This document shows, piece by piece, positions 34,439 through 45,615 of a stretch of 64,000 bases of DNA. The notes under the pieces are model-generated. The model was not told the DNA's origin. It was given only the letters and a program-made list of their open reading frames with translations, and searched no databases. A program made the position numbers and the translations under genes. The DNA is from Pseudomonas oryzihabitans (lineage in GTDB: Bacteria > Pseudomonadota > Gammaproteobacteria > Pseudomonadales > Pseudomonadaceae), in assembly GCF_024652905.1 (NCBI RefSeq), contig NZ_CP102428.1, forward strand, positions 1,128,501 through 1,192,500. The letters run 5' to 3'. Every line of letters begins with the position of its first letter. Position 1 is the stretch's first letter.

Positions 34439-37329
34439 ACCGCACCCATCATCTCGCGCACCCGCGCCGCCAGGGCATCGACGGCGAAGGGCTTGGTGAG
34501 GATCTCCATGCCGGGATCCAGATGGCCATTGCCGATGGCGGCGTTCTCGGCATAGCCGGTGATGAACAGCGTCTTGAGCCCCGGGCGTGACTGGCGCCCC
34601 GCATCGGCCATCTGCCGCCCGTTCATGCCGCCGGGCAGGCCGACGTCGGTGATCAACAGGTCAAGGTGCACGTCCGATTGCAGAATCTTCAGACCCGTCA
34701 GGCTGTCGGCCGCTTCGATCACCGCGTAGCCGAGGTCTTCGAGAATATCCATGACCAGCATCCGCACCGTCGGCTCGTCGTCGACGATCAGCACCGTTTC
34801 GCCCTGGCTGGTACCGGCCACGTCCAGGCGGGTGGCCAGGCCTTCGGCGGCCGGTGACTCGCCCAGGTAGCGCGGCAGGTAGATGCACAGGGTGGTGCCC
34901 TGGCCGACTTCGGAGTAGAGCCGCACCTGGCCGCCTGACTGACGAGCGAAGCCATAGATCATCGACAGGCCCAGGCCGGTGCCCTGGCCGATGGGCTTGG
35001 TGGTGAAGAAGGGTTCGAACACCCGGGCGGCGACCTCGGGCGGTATGCCCACCCCGGTATCGGTCACGCACAGCGACAGGTATTGGCCTTCCGGCAGGTC
35101 CTGAGCGCGGGCGATTTCACGATCCATCCAGCGATTGGCGGTTTCGATGGTGATGCGACCGCCCTTGGGCATGGCGTCGCGGGCATTGATGCAGAGATTG
35201 AGCAGCGAATTCTCCAACTGGCTGGGGTCCACCAGGGCGGGCCAGAGGCCGGCGGCGCCGACGGTTTCCACCTGGATGCCAGGACCCACGGTGCGCTGGA
35301 TGAGTTCGGTGAGGCCATCGATCAGCTGGTTGACGTCCACCGGGCGTGGCGCCAGGGTCTGGCGCCGGGAGAAGGCCAGCAGTCGGTGGGTGAGGGCGGC
35401 GGCGCGCTTGGCGGCGCCCTGGGCGGCCACCAGATAGCGATCGAGTTCGCGCAGCCGTCCCTGGGCGATGCGCGTCTCCATCAACTCCAAGGCACCGGAG
35501 ATGCCGGCCAGCAGGTTGTTGAAGTCGTGGGCGAGGCCGCCGGTCAACTGGCCGACCGCCTCCATCTTCTGCGACTGGCGCAGCTTTTCCTCGGCCTGCA
35601 TCAACTCGGCCGAGCGTTCGGCGACCCGGATCTCCAGGGTCTCGTTGAGGGTCCGCAGGGCGGCCAGGGCCTTGTCCCGCTCGGCTTCGATGGCTCGCCG
35701 CTCCTCGACGTCGATGAGCACCCCGGGAAAGTGCAGCGGGGTGCCGTCGGCGGCGTGATCGACCCGGCCATTGGCCTCGATCCAATAGTAGCGGCCATCG
35801 GCGCGCCGTACCCGGTACTGGTGGGCGAAGGGACCGCCCTGGGCGATCACGACGTCGATGGCGTGGGCGAGACCGTCCTTGTCGTCGGGATGGACGTTGG
35901 TCACCACCTGGGCCAGGCTCAGACCTTCACGACCCAGGCGCGGGTCGAGGCCGAAGACCGTGGCGAAGGCCTCGTCCACGGTGAATCGGTCGGTGGGCAG
36001 GTCCCAGTGCCAGGTGCCGATGATGGCGCCAGCGGACAGAGCCAGCTGCACCCGCTCGATGTTTTCCCGCGCCAGGGCCTCGCTGATGCGCAGCCGTTCC
36101 TCGGCGTTGCGCCGCTCGGTCACGTCGCTGAAGAGGATGGCGATCTGGCGTTCGTCGGGATCGCCCACCCGCACGGCGCGGACATCGAACCAGCGCTCGA
36201 AGGTGTTGGCGTAGTTCTCGAAGGTCGCCGGCTCGCCGGTCTTGGCCACGTGGCCGTAGGTATCGAACCAGAACCGTTCCAGGTTGGGGGCGAATTCGGT
36301 CACCCACTTGCCGCGCAGGTTGACCCCGGCCTGGCGTTCGAAGGCCGGGTTGGCCTCCAGGAAGCGGTAGTCGATGGGCTTGTCGTCGGCGTCGAACTTG
36401 ACCTGGACGATGGCGAAGGCCGAGCCGATGGTCTCGATGATGGCGCGAAAGCGTTCCTCGCTCTTGCGCAGGGCGGTTTCGGCGGTCTGCAATTGGCTCA
36501 TGTCCAGCATGGCGCCGATCATCCGCGTCGGGCGTCCGTAGCTGTCGCGGATCACCCGACCGCGATCGAACACCAGGGCATAGGAGCCGTCGGCCCGCAG
36601 GAAGCGGTACTCGCCGGTCCAGACCGTGCCGTCGCCGTCGATCACCCCGTGGATGGAGGCATCGATCCGCGCGCGGTCGTCCGGGTGGATCTGGCCGAGC
36701 CACCAGCTGCCAGTGGGCTCCACGATTTCCGGCAGGTGACCATAGGCCGTGGTCAGGGCTTCGTTCCACAGGACCTGGCCACTGTTGAAGTCCCAATCCC
36801 AGATGGCGTCGTTGGTGGCTTCGGCCACCAGGCGATAACGCTCCTGGGTTTCCTTGAGCGCCAGGCCCGCCAGGTGTTCGACGGTGCGATCGCGCAGGAT
36901 CTTGACGAAGCCCAGGGGCTCCCCGTCTTCGTCGGTGAGGGCCATCATCTCCCCCGAGGCCCAGAAGCGCTGGCCGTCCTGGCGCAGGTGCCAGCGCTCG
37001 TCCAGGGCGCTGCCGTCCCTCAGGGCCTTGGCCATCTCGTATTCGGCGCGATGGTTGGCGCGGTCTTCGGGGGTGAAGAAACGTGAGGCTTGCTCGCCGA
37101 TCATCTCCCGAGCGCTCCAGCCCATGACCTGCTCGGCACCCGGATTCCAATCGGTGATGCGCCCCTGACGGTCGCTGACCACGATGGCGAATTGGGTGGT
37201 GCTTTCCAGCACCGCGCGACTACGAGCCTTGCTGGGGCGAGGCGCGGCAGGCTGCAGGGCGGCACGCAGGCGCAGAACTTCGGCTTCGAGCTCTGCGCGG
37301 GTCAGCGTGGCCAGGGGTACCTCACTCAT
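34435..37329 (-). CDS. soluble multi-PAS hybrid histidine kinase
   Basis: 964 residues, no membrane helix. A short coiled coil, then four PAS/PAC modules (about 35-155, 160-285, 290-410, 425-545; e.g. [38 protein letters not shown]), a coiled coil, DHp with His601 in [15 protein letters not shown], an ATPase domain ([32 protein letters not shown]) and a C-terminal receiver with Asp895 in [14 protein letters not shown]. It should autophosphorylate in response to cytoplasmic cues, and may report redox, light or ligand signals. No cognate output regulator is adjacent. Confidence 0.92.
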   Translation of the reverse strand: MSEVPLATLTRAELEAEVLRLRAALQPAAPRPSKARSRAVLESTTQFAIVVSDRQGRITDWNPGAEQVMGWSAREMIGEQASRFFTPEDRANHRAEYEMAKALRDGSALDERWHLRQDGQRFWASGEMMALTDEDGEPLGFVKILRDRTVEHLAGLALKETQERYRLVAEATNDAIWDWDFNSGQVLWNEALTTAYGHLPEIVEPTGSWWLGQIHPDDRARIDASIHGVIDGDGTVWTGEYRFLRADGSYALVFDRGRVIRDSYGRPTRMIGAMLDMSQLQTAETALRKSEERFRAIIETIGSAFAIVQVKFDADDKPIDYRFLEANPAFERQAGVNLRGKWVTEFAPNLERFWFDTYGHVAKTGEPATFENYANTFERWFDVRAVRVGDPDERQIAILFSDVTERRNAEERLRISEALARENIERVQLALSAGAIIGTWHWDLPTDRFTVDEAFATVFGLDPRLGREGLSLAQVVTNVHPDDKDGLAHAIDVVIAQGGPFAHQYRVRRADGRYYWIEANGRVDHAADGTPLHFPGVLIDVEERRAIEAERDKALAALRTLNETLEIRVAERSAELMQAEEKLRQSQKMEAVGQLTGGLAHDFNNLLAGISGALELMETRIAQGRLRELDRYLVAAQGAAKRAAALTHRLLAFSRRQTLAPRPVDVNQLIDGLTELIQRTVGPGIQVETVGAAGLWPALVDPSQLENSLLNLCINARDAMPKGGRITIETANRWMDREIARAQDLPEGQYLSLCVTDTGVGIPPEVAARVFEPFFTTKPIGQGTGLGLSMIYGFARQSGGQVRLYSEVGQGTTLCIYLPRYLGESPAAEGLATRLDVAGTSQGETVLIVDDEPTVRMLVMDILEDLGYAVIEAADSLTGLKILQSDVHLDLLITDVGLPGGMNGRQMADAGRQSRPGLKTLFITGYAENAAIGNGHLDPGMEILTKPFAVDALAARVREMMGAV

Positions 37330-37722
37330 CTTGCTGGAAATCCTCGGCGAAAGCGGTCACGGGAGGGTTGGACCGCGAAAAACGCCAGAGTGTGGCGGGC
37401 GCGCTTCGGGCAGAAAAGCCTCTGCCGCTGATCGGCAAGCCGACTGGATGAGAGGACGCTCCAGCGCGAGAAAAGCACTGCGCCTTCGAGCGAGACGGCG
37501 ACCTGGTCCAGTCGCCTGGCCTAGAGCAGGGCAAGCGAGGCGGGCAGGGCAGCGAAACCGGCACGTCTGAGCGACGGCCAGGCCTGCAAGGCGTCCGCAG
37601 GTTCGCTGGATGAACGGTCCGCGCCTGGAACCCGGTCGTCGCCCGCGCTCTCTACGGTTGCACGAGACGGACCCGGCAAGGGTTCGCCGCTTTCCCTTCG
37701 ATCGCTCAAGGAGCACCACCGC
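37330..37722. other. 393-bp gap between divergent kinase and permease genes
   Basis: This divergent intergenic region must hold promoters for the kinase (minus) and the permease (plus). I see only a small dyad GGCGAC...GTCGCC near 37496-37515 and no convincing consensus promoter, RNA gene or coding frame. Confidence 0.4.
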
Positions 37723-39039
37723 ATGGCCCAGGAATCTGCAGCCGCACCGGGCGCACTCAAACGCGCCATCACCCTGCCCATGCTGTTGTTCTTCATCCTG
37801 GGCGACGTCCTGGGCGCGGGCGTCTATGCCCTGGCGGGCACCATCGCCGGCCGGGTCGGCGGCGCCATCTGGGCCCCCTTGCTGATTGCCCTGCTGTTCG
37901 CCCTGCTGACCGCGGCCTCCTATGCCGAGCTGGTCACCAAGTACCCCAAGGCCGGCGGGGCGGCGGTGTTCGCCGAACGGGCCTTCGGGCGGCCCTGGCT
38001 ATCCTTCCTGGTGGGCTTCTCGATGCTGGCCGCCGGGGTCACCAGCGCCGCGGGATTGGCCGTGGCCTTTGCCGGTGGCTATCTGCAGGCGCTGGTGCCC
38101 TGGCCCGCCAGCTGGGTCTGCCTGGGCTTTCTGCTGTTGATAGGCCTGCTCAATGCGCGCGGCATCAAGGAGTCGCTGTCGGTCAATCTGGTGATGACCC
38201 TGATCGAGCTGTCAGGTCTGGTGATCGTCATCGCGGCGGCGGCCTGGTTCGTCGCCCAGGGGCAGGGCGAGCCGGCGCGGCTACTGGAAGTGGATGCGCC
38301 CTCGGCCACCGTGGCCATTCTCAGTGCTTCGCTATTGGCCTTCTACTCCTTCGTCGGCTTCGAGACCTCGGCCAACCTGGCGGAAGAGGTACGGGACGTC
38401 AGCCGGGTCTATCCGCGGGCGTTGTTTGGCGCCCTGGTCATCGCCGGTATCGTCTACATGCTGGTAGGCGCCGGCGCCGCCCTGGTGCTGCCGGTGGCGC
38501 AGCTCAAGGCCTCGGGTGCGCCGCTGATGGACGTCCTCGGCGCCTCGGGCCTGGGCGTGCCGACCCGAGTGTTCGCCGTCATCGCGCTCATCGCGGTGGC
38601 CAATGGCGCGCTCCTGACCATGATCATGGCCAGCCGTCTGGCCTACGGCATGGCTCGTCAAGGCCTGCTGCCCGCGGTGCTCGGCCGGGTGCTGCCACGG
38701 CGGCAGACTCCCGGCATCGCCATCCTCGCCACCACCGCGGTGGCCATCGCCCTGACCTTCACCAGCACCCTGGATGTGCTGGCCGAAACCGTGGTGCTGC
38801 TGCTCCTGGTGGTGTTCATCAGCACCAACCTGGCGGTGCTGGTGCTCAAGCGCGACCGGGTCGAGCATCCGCATTTCCGCGTGCACTGGATCTTCCCGGT
38901 GCTGGCCCTGGCCTCCTGCGCGCTGCTGATCGCCCAGCAGGGCGCGGCGACCTGGTGGCGCGCCGGGCTGATGCTGCTGGTGGGCGTGGCGCTCTATGGG
39001 CTGACGCGGCTGGCCGGCGCGCGCCGGGTAACGGCCTAG
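37723..39039 (+). CDS. APC-superfamily amino acid permease
   Basis: 438 residues, about 12 membrane helices. The first helix carries the broken-helix signature FFILGDVLGAGVYALAGTIAGRVGGAIW, typical of APC amino acid/cationic carriers, followed by SYAELVTKYPKAGGAAVFAERAFG and FYSFVGFETSANLAEEVRDVSRVYPRA. AAGGAG precedes the ATG. The substrate is unknown. It is convergent with the second hybrid kinase, sharing CTAG at the stops. Confidence 0.9.
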   Translation: MAQESAAAPGALKRAITLPMLLFFILGDVLGAGVYALAGTIAGRVGGAIWAPLLIALLFALLTAASYAELVTKYPKAGGAAVFAERAFGRPWLSFLVGFSMLAAGVTSAAGLAVAFAGGYLQALVPWPASWVCLGFLLLIGLLNARGIKESLSVNLVMTLIELSGLVIVIAAAAWFVAQGQGEPARLLEVDAPSATVAILSASLLAFYSFVGFETSANLAEEVRDVSRVYPRALFGALVIAGIVYMLVGAGAALVLPVAQLKASGAPLMDVLGASGLGVPTRVFAVIALIAVANGALLTMIMASRLAYGMARQGLLPAVLGRVLPRRQTPGIAILATTAVAIALTFTSTLDVLAETVVLLLLVVFISTNLAVLVLKRDRVEHPHFRVHWIFPVLALASCALLIAQQGAATWWRAGLMLLVGVALYGLTRLAGARRVTA

Positions 39040-42000
39040 GCGCCCACCAGGGCATAGAGGGTCTGCATGTCGGCCGGCTTGGTCAGGTGATGATCGAAGC
39101 CGGCCGCCAGGGCCTCGGCCTTGTCCTGGGCCTGGCCCCAGCCGGTCATGGCGATCAGCTTGACGGCCTGACCGGCCGGCGTCTCGCGGATCGCCCGCGC
39201 CAGTTGATGACCGGTCAGGCCCGGCATGCCGATATCCGAGATGACGATCTCGGGACCGTAGCTCTGGAACAGGGTCAGGGCCTGCTGGCCATCGTAGGCG
39301 ACACGCACCTCGTGGCCGTCCAGCTCAAGGAGTTCGGCGATGGTGTCGGCGATGTCGGAGTTGTCGTCTGCGACCAGGATCCGGCGGGTGGCGGGCGCCG
39401 CCGAGGCGGTCGCCACGGCCTCCTGCTCTGTGGCCGGGGGCGCCACCGTCAGTGGCAGGTTCACGGTGAAGCGGCTGCCCTGGCCCAGGCCGGCGCTGGT
39501 GGCGGCGATGTCGCCGCCCTGCAGCCGTGCCAGCTCGCGGGAAAGGGCCAGGCCGATACCCAGGCCAGGCGAACGCTCCGCCAGGCGTGGATCGATCTGG
39601 CCGAACATCTGGAACAGATCGCTCAGGCGTTCCGGGGCGATACCGATGCCGTTGTCGGCAATCTCCACCCATACCTCTTCGTCACCCGTGGAGACGGCGA
39701 GCACGATCCGACCGCCCTCCGGGGTGTAGCGGGCGGCATTGCCCAGCAGGTTGACGAAGATCTGCTCCAGGCGCAGCGGGTCGGCGTACAGCCAGAGCGG
39801 CGCCTCGGGCAGGTGCAGGTCGAAGCGCTGGTGCTTGTCCTGCATCGGCGCCAGGGTCGCATCGGCCGCTGCCTCGAGTACCGACTGCAGGGTGACGAAG
39901 GTATTGTGCAGGGTGATGCGGCCGAAGGTGATGCGCGAGATATCCAGCAGGTCGTTGAGCAGGGCGCCCATGCGCTCCACCTGCCGCTCGATGGTCTGGC
40001 AACTGCGCTGTTGCTGTTCGGGCGACGCCTGCGGCGCGGCGATCAGTGCCGCCGCGTGGCGAATGGGCGCCAGGGGATTGCGCAGTTCATGGGCCAGCAC
40101 GGCGAGGAATTCGTCCTTTTGCCGATCGTTGTCGCGCAGCTGCTGCTCCTGGCGCTTGCGTTCGCTGATGTCCAGAAACCACACCGCGACGTTGCCGTCG
40201 AAGGGCGTGGCGCCGATCTGCAGCCAGCAACTGGCGCCCTGGGCATCCGGTCCCTGCAATTCGACGGACCAGGCGACTTCCTCGGCCTGATGGTCCGCGC
40301 AGAGCTGCAGGATGCGGGTACTGGCCCAGGGCAGGCGGGCGCTGGCGTCACGGCTGTCGAGACCCAGGGTGGTGGTCCCGATAGGGTTGAGATAGTCCCA
40401 GGCGAAAGTGCCTTCGGCAGCGGGCACGGCGATGCCGAAGGAGACCTGCGAGCTTTCCAGCGCCACCCGCAGGCGGCGTTGCGAACGCAAGGCGGCCTCC
40501 TGGATACGGGCACGATCGATCACCAGCACCGCCTTGGACGCGCACAGGTCGGCCAGGCGCTGCTCGCGCGGCGTGGGCTCGCGTGCCTCCGGCAGGTGCA
40601 CGGTGAGGGCGCCCAGGGTGCCGTGCAGGGTGCTGCGCAAGGGCACCGCATGCAGGGCGGAGAAGCCCAGGTGCTGGCCCAGTGCGCCCAGGGCGGCGAA
40701 CTCAGGTGCGGTCGCCAGCGCCGGCACCACTATGCGGGTGCCGCTGCGTACGGCGGCGGCACAGGCACTTTCCGCCAGCGGCAGGGTGGCCAACTGCGCC
40801 TGATCTTCGGCCGAGAAACCGGCCGCGAAATACAGCTGCGGCGGCTTGCCGTCTTCCAGCAGCGAGACGCAGCCCTTGGAGGTCTGATGAAAGCGGCAGA
40901 GAACCTGGACGATCTCCTGCAGCTGTTGCGACAGCGAGGGCAATTGCAGCAGGCGATGATTGAGCTGCTGCAGGACCTCCAGATCGGCGACCTGCAGCTG
41001 CAACTGTTCCTGACTCAGCTGCAGGCCCCGCAGGTAGTCGTCACGCTCCTCTTCCAGCAACCGGCGGGCGTCGGCTGCTGCCTGCAGCGCTTCGCCCACC
41101 TGGCGGATCTCCAGCACGTCGCTGTCGGGCAATACCGGCGGCAGGCGCCTGCCCAGGGCCTGAGCGGCCTCCTGCAGGGCCTGCACCGGACGGTTGATGC
41201 GCCGTGACAGCAGCAGGGCTACCGTCCAGGCAAAGGCTACCGACAGCACCAGGCCGCCGCCATAGAGGGCGAAGGAGCGATTGGCGGCCGCGGCCACCTC
41301 TTCGGTGGGGATCGCCGTGGTCACCGTCCAGCCGGAATCGGGCAGGCGCACGAAGGCCGTATAGACGTCGTGGCCTTCCCGGGTACGCGAAGTGCCGACG
41401 CCTTCTTCGCCCGGCTGCGCCAGGATCTCCGCCAGACCTGGCAGGGCCGGCTCGCCCAGGCTTTCCTCGTGCAGACTGGTACGAGCGATGCGCCGGCCAT
41501 GGCGATCGAATACCGAACCCACCCAGTCCTTGGGCAGGGCGCGGGTCAGGCGCGCCGCGCGGATGCTCTCCGGCGTCATCACCGCGGTCAGCACGAAGTT
41601 CAGTCGACCCTCGCGCAGCACCGGGACCCGGATTGGAAAGGCCAGAAGGCCGGCGGGACCGCGGCCGAGTTGCCCGATCACTGGCCGGCGTTGGGCGAGT
41701 ACCTGGGCAAAGCTGTCCGGTTCGGCGAGAGGACCGCCGACGGGCCGGTTGACGCTCGATATCCGCCTGACGACCTGGCCGTCCGGCGTGGCGAGCAGCA
41801 CCGTTCGCCAACCTGGCACCAGCGGCAGGATGCGCTCGACCAGGGTTTCGAAATCGCTCAGGTCGCCCGTCCGCAACAGGGGCGACTCGGCCAGCGCCTG
41901 GAGAATGGTCACAGAGCGGCGCAATTCGCTTTCGATGGTGGTCGCGGCTTGGCGACTGGACTCCAGTGCCCGCTGTTCGGCCTCGTGCTGCTGGTGTTGC

Positions 42001-42122
42001 ACGAGCAGCCAGAGTCCCAGGCCGGCTACCAGCGCCAGGGGCACGATTCCGGCGAAGGCGATGGCCAGCAGGCGATTGCGCAAGGGGACCAGACGCGCAG
42101 GGCGAAGCTTCGTCGGCGGCAT
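39036..42122 (-). CDS. membrane-bound hybrid histidine kinase with GAF and PAS modules
   Basis: 1028 residues. Helix at about 15-42, a large periplasmic Cache-type sensor (about 43-285, GWRTVLLATPDGQVVRRIS and GSVFDRHGRRIARTS), second helix near 290-310, HAMP, coiled coil, GAF-like domain (about 390-535), a PAS domain (about 550-650), DHp with His678 in VLAHELRNPLAPIRH, ATPase domain (NLLGNAARYTPEGG, GIGLALSRELA) and receiver with Asp963 in IVISDIGMPG. It probably senses a small extracytoplasmic ligand. The neighbouring permease and chemoreceptor could share that signal. Confidence 0.92.
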   Translation of the reverse strand: MPPTKLRPARLVPLRNRLLAIAFAGIVPLALVAGLGLWLLVQHQQHEAEQRALESSRQAATTIESELRRSVTILQALAESPLLRTGDLSDFETLVERILPLVPGWRTVLLATPDGQVVRRISSVNRPVGGPLAEPDSFAQVLAQRRPVIGQLGRGPAGLLAFPIRVPVLREGRLNFVLTAVMTPESIRAARLTRALPKDWVGSVFDRHGRRIARTSLHEESLGEPALPGLAEILAQPGEEGVGTSRTREGHDVYTAFVRLPDSGWTVTTAIPTEEVAAAANRSFALYGGGLVLSVAFAWTVALLLSRRINRPVQALQEAAQALGRRLPPVLPDSDVLEIRQVGEALQAAADARRLLEEERDDYLRGLQLSQEQLQLQVADLEVLQQLNHRLLQLPSLSQQLQEIVQVLCRFHQTSKGCVSLLEDGKPPQLYFAAGFSAEDQAQLATLPLAESACAAAVRSGTRIVVPALATAPEFAALGALGQHLGFSALHAVPLRSTLHGTLGALTVHLPEAREPTPREQRLADLCASKAVLVIDRARIQEAALRSQRRLRVALESSQVSFGIAVPAAEGTFAWDYLNPIGTTTLGLDSRDASARLPWASTRILQLCADHQAEEVAWSVELQGPDAQGASCWLQIGATPFDGNVAVWFLDISERKRQEQQLRDNDRQKDEFLAVLAHELRNPLAPIRHAAALIAAPQASPEQQQRSCQTIERQVERMGALLNDLLDISRITFGRITLHNTFVTLQSVLEAAADATLAPMQDKHQRFDLHLPEAPLWLYADPLRLEQIFVNLLGNAARYTPEGGRIVLAVSTGDEEVWVEIADNGIGIAPERLSDLFQMFGQIDPRLAERSPGLGIGLALSRELARLQGGDIAATSAGLGQGSRFTVNLPLTVAPPATEQEAVATASAAPATRRILVADDNSDIADTIAELLELDGHEVRVAYDGQQALTLFQSYGPEIVISDIGMPGLTGHQLARAIRETPAGQAVKLIAMTGWGQAQDKAEALAAGFDHHLTKPADMQTLYALVGA

Positions 42123-42347
42123 GGGGATTTCGATTGAGGAAAAGTCTCATTCTAGCCTGACTGTGCATGGCATTTTGCCAGGGCGGCGGTTGCTCGTCAG
42201 GTTGACACATTCCCCTGGAGCCCGCGTCAGCTCTAGCCTGCAGCTCGTGGGGGGTACGCCGTTGATCGCCGATGGGTGGCTATTCAGCCAGTAACGGTAG
42301 CGCCGACCAGAAGGGGTGAATACGCCTTTCCTGCCTGGAGTTGCGCC

Positions 42348-43967
42348 ATGCGTACCCTGAAATTGTCGGCCCGTTCCGCCGTGTGTTTTGCCGCCGTTAC
42401 CCTGTTGCTGCTGGTACTGGCGGTTACTTCGGCCGTGGGCTTGAATTCCCTGTACCAGGCCGAACAGGATGTCGAGACCAACTGGATGGCCAGCATCGCG
42501 CAAACGGCGAAGATGGATAGCCTGGTACTCAGGTTGCGTCTGGAAACCCTGCGCATGGTGGCGTCGGAAGACGAGCAGATGAAGCAGACCGCCGCGGCGA
42601 CCATCGCCCAGGCGCGGGGCCAGTTGCAGCAGGAGGTAGCGGCGTACCAGGCCCTGGTCGCCTCGCCTGAAGAGCAACGATTGGCCGACGCCGTGTCCGC
42701 TGGCGTCAAGGCCTACGATGCGCGTCTCGACGAGATCATCGTCATCGCCCGGACGCGTCCGGCCAGCGAGGGAACCGCCTTCACCAATGCCAATATCCGT
42801 CCGCTGACCAACGATCTGCAAGAGAAGATCGTGGCCCTGGGTACCTTCAACGAACGCGGCGCCAAGCAGGCCGGCGAACTGGCCAGCCAGACCTACAGCC
42901 GCAACCTCTGGCTGCTCGGGGTGATTGCCGCCATCGCCATCGTGCTCACCGTGGTGCTGGCTGTGCTCTATACCCGCAGCATCCTGCAGCCGCTGCGCCA
43001 GGTGCTGGCCATCAACCGGCGCATCGCCGAGGGCGATCTGCGCGTCGAGGCGCAGGCGACCGGCCGCGACGAGATGGCCGAGCTGATGCGCGCCACGGTG
43101 CAGATGCAGCAGACCCTGCGCGACACCGTCAGCCACATTGGCGAGGCCTCGACGCAGCTGGCGTCCGCCGCCGAAGAGATGAATGCCGTGACCGACGAGG
43201 CCAGCCGTGGCCTGCAGCGCCAGAATGGCGAGGTGGAGCAGGCCGCCGCCGCGGTCAACGAAATGACCGCCGCCGTCGAGGAAGTGGCGCGCAACGCCGC
43301 CTCGGCCTCGACGTCCGCGCAGCAGTCGGAGCGCTCGACCGGTCTGGGCGCGGCCCGGGTCACCGAGACCGTCAATGCCATCCACTCCCTGACTGACACC
43401 GTGTCCCACACCAGCGAACAGATCGTCGCCCTGGCCGGACAGGCCCAGGGCATCGCTACCGTGGTCGATGTGATCCGCGGCATCGCCGAGCAGACCAACC
43501 TCCTGGCGTTGAACGCCGCCATCGAGGCCGCCCGCGCCGGTGAACAGGGCCGCGGCTTCGCCGTGGTCGCCGACGAGGTGCGCGCCCTGGCCCACCGGAC
43601 CCAGGAATCCACCCGTGAAATCGAGCAGATGATCGGCGGCATCCAGAGCGGTTCGGAAGGCGCCGTGCAGGCCATGCAGCGCAGCCGTGACGAGGCCACC
43701 GCGACCCTGAAGATCGCCAACGAAGCCGGCGCCGCCCTGGAGGAAATCGCCCGCTCCATCACCGAGATCAACGAGCGCAACTTCCTCATCGCCACGGCAT
43801 CGGAAGAGCAGGCCCAGGTCGCCCGGTCGGTGGACCAGAACCTGGTCAGCATCCGCGATCTGTCGATCCAGACCTCGGCCGGTGCCCACCAGACCGCTGC
43901 GGCGGCCCATGAGGTCTCGCGCCTGGCGGTGGACATGAATCGTCTGGTTGGCCGCTTCTCGGTCTGA
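42348..43967 (+). CDS. methyl-accepting chemotaxis protein
   Basis: 539 residues. Transmembrane helix at about 10-32, four-helix-bundle periplasmic domain (about 35-185), second helix near 190-210, HAMP, and the cytoplasmic signalling coiled coil with the hairpin tip [35 protein letters not shown] intact (the CheA/CheW contact). ATG 42348 follows GGAG. No C-terminal CheR-binding pentapeptide is seen. It is a single gene with its own terminator, divergent from the membrane kinase gene. Confidence 0.94.
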   Translation: MRTLKLSARSAVCFAAVTLLLLVLAVTSAVGLNSLYQAEQDVETNWMASIAQTAKMDSLVLRLRLETLRMVASEDEQMKQTAAATIAQARGQLQQEVAAYQALVASPEEQRLADAVSAGVKAYDARLDEIIVIARTRPASEGTAFTNANIRPLTNDLQEKIVALGTFNERGAKQAGELASQTYSRNLWLLGVIAAIAIVLTVVLAVLYTRSILQPLRQVLAINRRIAEGDLRVEAQATGRDEMAELMRATVQMQQTLRDTVSHIGEASTQLASAAEEMNAVTDEASRGLQRQNGEVEQAAAAVNEMTAAVEEVARNAASASTSAQQSERSTGLGAARVTETVNAIHSLTDTVSHTSEQIVALAGQAQGIATVVDVIRGIAEQTNLLALNAAIEAARAGEQGRGFAVVADEVRALAHRTQESTREIEQMIGGIQSGSEGAVQAMQRSRDEATATLKIANEAGAALEEIARSITEINERNFLIATASEEQAQVARSVDQNLVSIRDLSIQTSAGAHQTAAAAHEVSRLAVDMNRLVGRFSV

Positions 43968-43986
43968 TCCGGACGCAAAGGTCAGG

Positions 43987-44022
43987 AAAGGCCCTGCCGA
44001 GAGCTCCTCGGTGGGGCCTTTT
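43987..44022 (+). terminator. rho-independent terminator after the chemoreceptor gene
   Basis: AAAGGCCC-TGCCGAG and CTCGGTGGGGCCTTTT form a long GC-rich stem with loop AGCTC, followed by TTTTCG. Confidence 0.8.
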
Positions 44023-44122
44023 CGTTTCCAGGCTGCTGGCGGGCAGGGGTTGCGGGACCAACGGACGGGAACCCATCCGGGGTGCGCCAGGGTCTGCAGC
44101 CAATACCCCAGGAGAGACGGCC

Positions 44123-44431
44123 ATGTACCTCGTCCAGTTGCTGCTACCCCTCAACGACAATGACGGCCAGCGCCTGCCAGGGGCGCTGTTTCAGGAGGTG
44201 CGCCAGGTGTTGGTCGAGCGCTTCGGCGGCCTGACCGCCTTCAGCCGCGCCCCGGTCGAAGGTCTGTGCCAGGACGAGGCGGACCGGGTCGAGGACGATG
44301 AGTTGCTGGTCTACGAAGTGATGACCGAGACCCTGGATCGAGCCTGGTGGGACGGCTATCGCCGCCAGCTGGAAACGGCCTTCCGCCAGCGCGAAATCCT
44401 GATTCGCGCCCAGCCCACGGAACGACTCTAG
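44123..44431 (+). CDS. small conserved-type hypothetical protein
   Basis: 102 residues, unrecognised function. It starts MYLVQLLLPLNDNDGQRLPGALF with an AGGAGAGA ribosome binding site. The sequence is acidic with LVYEVMTETLDRAWWDGYRRQLETAFRQREILIRAQ, a pattern of a compact alpha/beta protein; no signal peptide or membrane helix. Its TAG stop shares CTAG with the convergent GGDEF gene. It lies between the chemoreceptor terminator and the GGDEF gene, so it is probably monocistronic. Confidence 0.7.
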   Translation: MYLVQLLLPLNDNDGQRLPGALFQEVRQVLVERFGGLTAFSRAPVEGLCQDEADRVEDDELLVYEVMTETLDRAWWDGYRRQLETAFRQREILIRAQPTERL

Positions 44432-45345
44432 GCCTCGGCCAGTACGACCCGCGCACGTCCAGCCCGCTTGGCCTGGTAGAGGGCGGCGTCCGCCCGACGG
44501 ATCAGCTCATGGACGTTGAGCGTGCCATCGGCGCAGTGGGCGATGCCGATGGATGAGGTGGTACTCAGGGTGACGCCCTGGATGTGCCAGGGTTCCTGCA
44601 GGGCGCGGCACAGGCGCTCAGCCATGGCCAGGGCGGCAGTGGGCGTGGTATCGCACAGGTAGACGATGAATTCGTCACCCCCGATACGGCCGAGCAGATC
44701 CTCCCGCCGCAGGCAGGCGCTGACCCGGGCGACGAAGGCCACCAGGAGCAGATCGCCGAACTCGTGGCCGAATTCGTCGTTGATGGCCTTGAAGCGGTCG
44801 AGATCCAGGTAGAAGAGGGCACAGGGGCCGCTGGCGTCGCTGGCTCTGTGGCGTGCGATCTGGTCGAGAATGCTGCGCCGATTGGCGACCCCGGTCAGGG
44901 CATCCAGATAGGCCAGGGACTTGTAGCGACTCTCGCTTTCCTGCAAGGCGGTCTCTGCCAATTTGCGTTCGGTGACATTGCGGCTGACGATGGTCAGCAG
45001 CCGGCGTTCGCCTCGTGCGTCGAAGTGCGGGGTCTTGACCACTTCCCAGGTATTGATACGTCCATCCGGACCCATGAAGGACTTTTCGACCAGCGTAGGC
45101 GCGGCGTTCTGCCAAGCGAGTTCGTCGGTCTGGATGTTGTAGACGAACGCCTCGGCAAAGGCGGGAAAGCGTTCGATCAATTCGGCATCGGTGACGCCGA
45201 CGTAGTCGAAGCCGACCATGGCATAGGCTTCGAGCACAATACGGTTGACGAACAGCCAACGACCCTGGCCGTCCTTGGCGACGATGAACTCCTGGATCGA
45301 GTCGAGGAGGGCGCGAAGATCGACAGCGGAATCGACAGGGGACAT
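44428..45345 (-). CDS. PAS-GGDEF diguanylate cyclase
   Basis: 305 residues. An N-terminal PAS domain (about 10-130, QEFIVAKDGQGRWLFVNRIVLEAYAM, VTERKLAE), then a GGDEF domain with YLDALTGVANRRSILDQI, DLDRFKAINDEFGHEFGD and the catalytic loop GGDEF at 222-226. All synthase residues are present, so it should make cyclic di-GMP. No RxxD inhibitory site is visible just before the loop. Soluble; the PAS domain may sense an intracellular ligand. It is the third signalling gene whose stop overlaps a convergent gene by CTAG. Confidence 0.92.
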   Translation of the reverse strand: MSPVDSAVDLRALLDSIQEFIVAKDGQGRWLFVNRIVLEAYAMVGFDYVGVTDAELIERFPAFAEAFVYNIQTDELAWQNAAPTLVEKSFMGPDGRINTWEVVKTPHFDARGERRLLTIVSRNVTERKLAETALQESESRYKSLAYLDALTGVANRRSILDQIARHRASDASGPCALFYLDLDRFKAINDEFGHEFGDLLLVAFVARVSACLRREDLLGRIGGDEFIVYLCDTTPTAALAMAERLCRALQEPWHIQGVTLSTTSSIGIAHCADGTLNVHELIRRADAALYQAKRAGRARVVLAEA

Positions 45346-45615
45346 GGGCAGGGCCTGGAAGTCGAACGAATTGTCGGGTTATCGGCCTGGCGCGGCGGGA
45401 ACTGAGGTCTGTCGTCCGGTCACCTGTCGCCGTGTTGTCGGTGAGAGGAGGCAGGTAAGGCGATCGGGGCGTTCGCCGACGAATGGCAGACCGGGCAGGC
45501 GCAGGCGTTTGACGGCTTCAAGCGAGACGGCTAGCCCGTATGCCCGAGCCGCTCGGAACCAAGCTGTGGCCTGCAGGCCGAATAGGGTATTCATCAGCTG
45601 CCAGATGTGCCCTCT

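Noticed and set aside
35083-37086. 667-codon plus-strand frame inside the multi-PAS kinase
   Set aside because: Mirror frame of the kinase with no domain signature.
42168-42180. TGGCA-TTT-TGCCA dyad upstream of the chemoreceptor gene, as a sigma-54 promoter
   Set aside because: The spacing between GG and GC is wrong for a -24/-12 element, and it is better seen as a short palindrome of unknown use.
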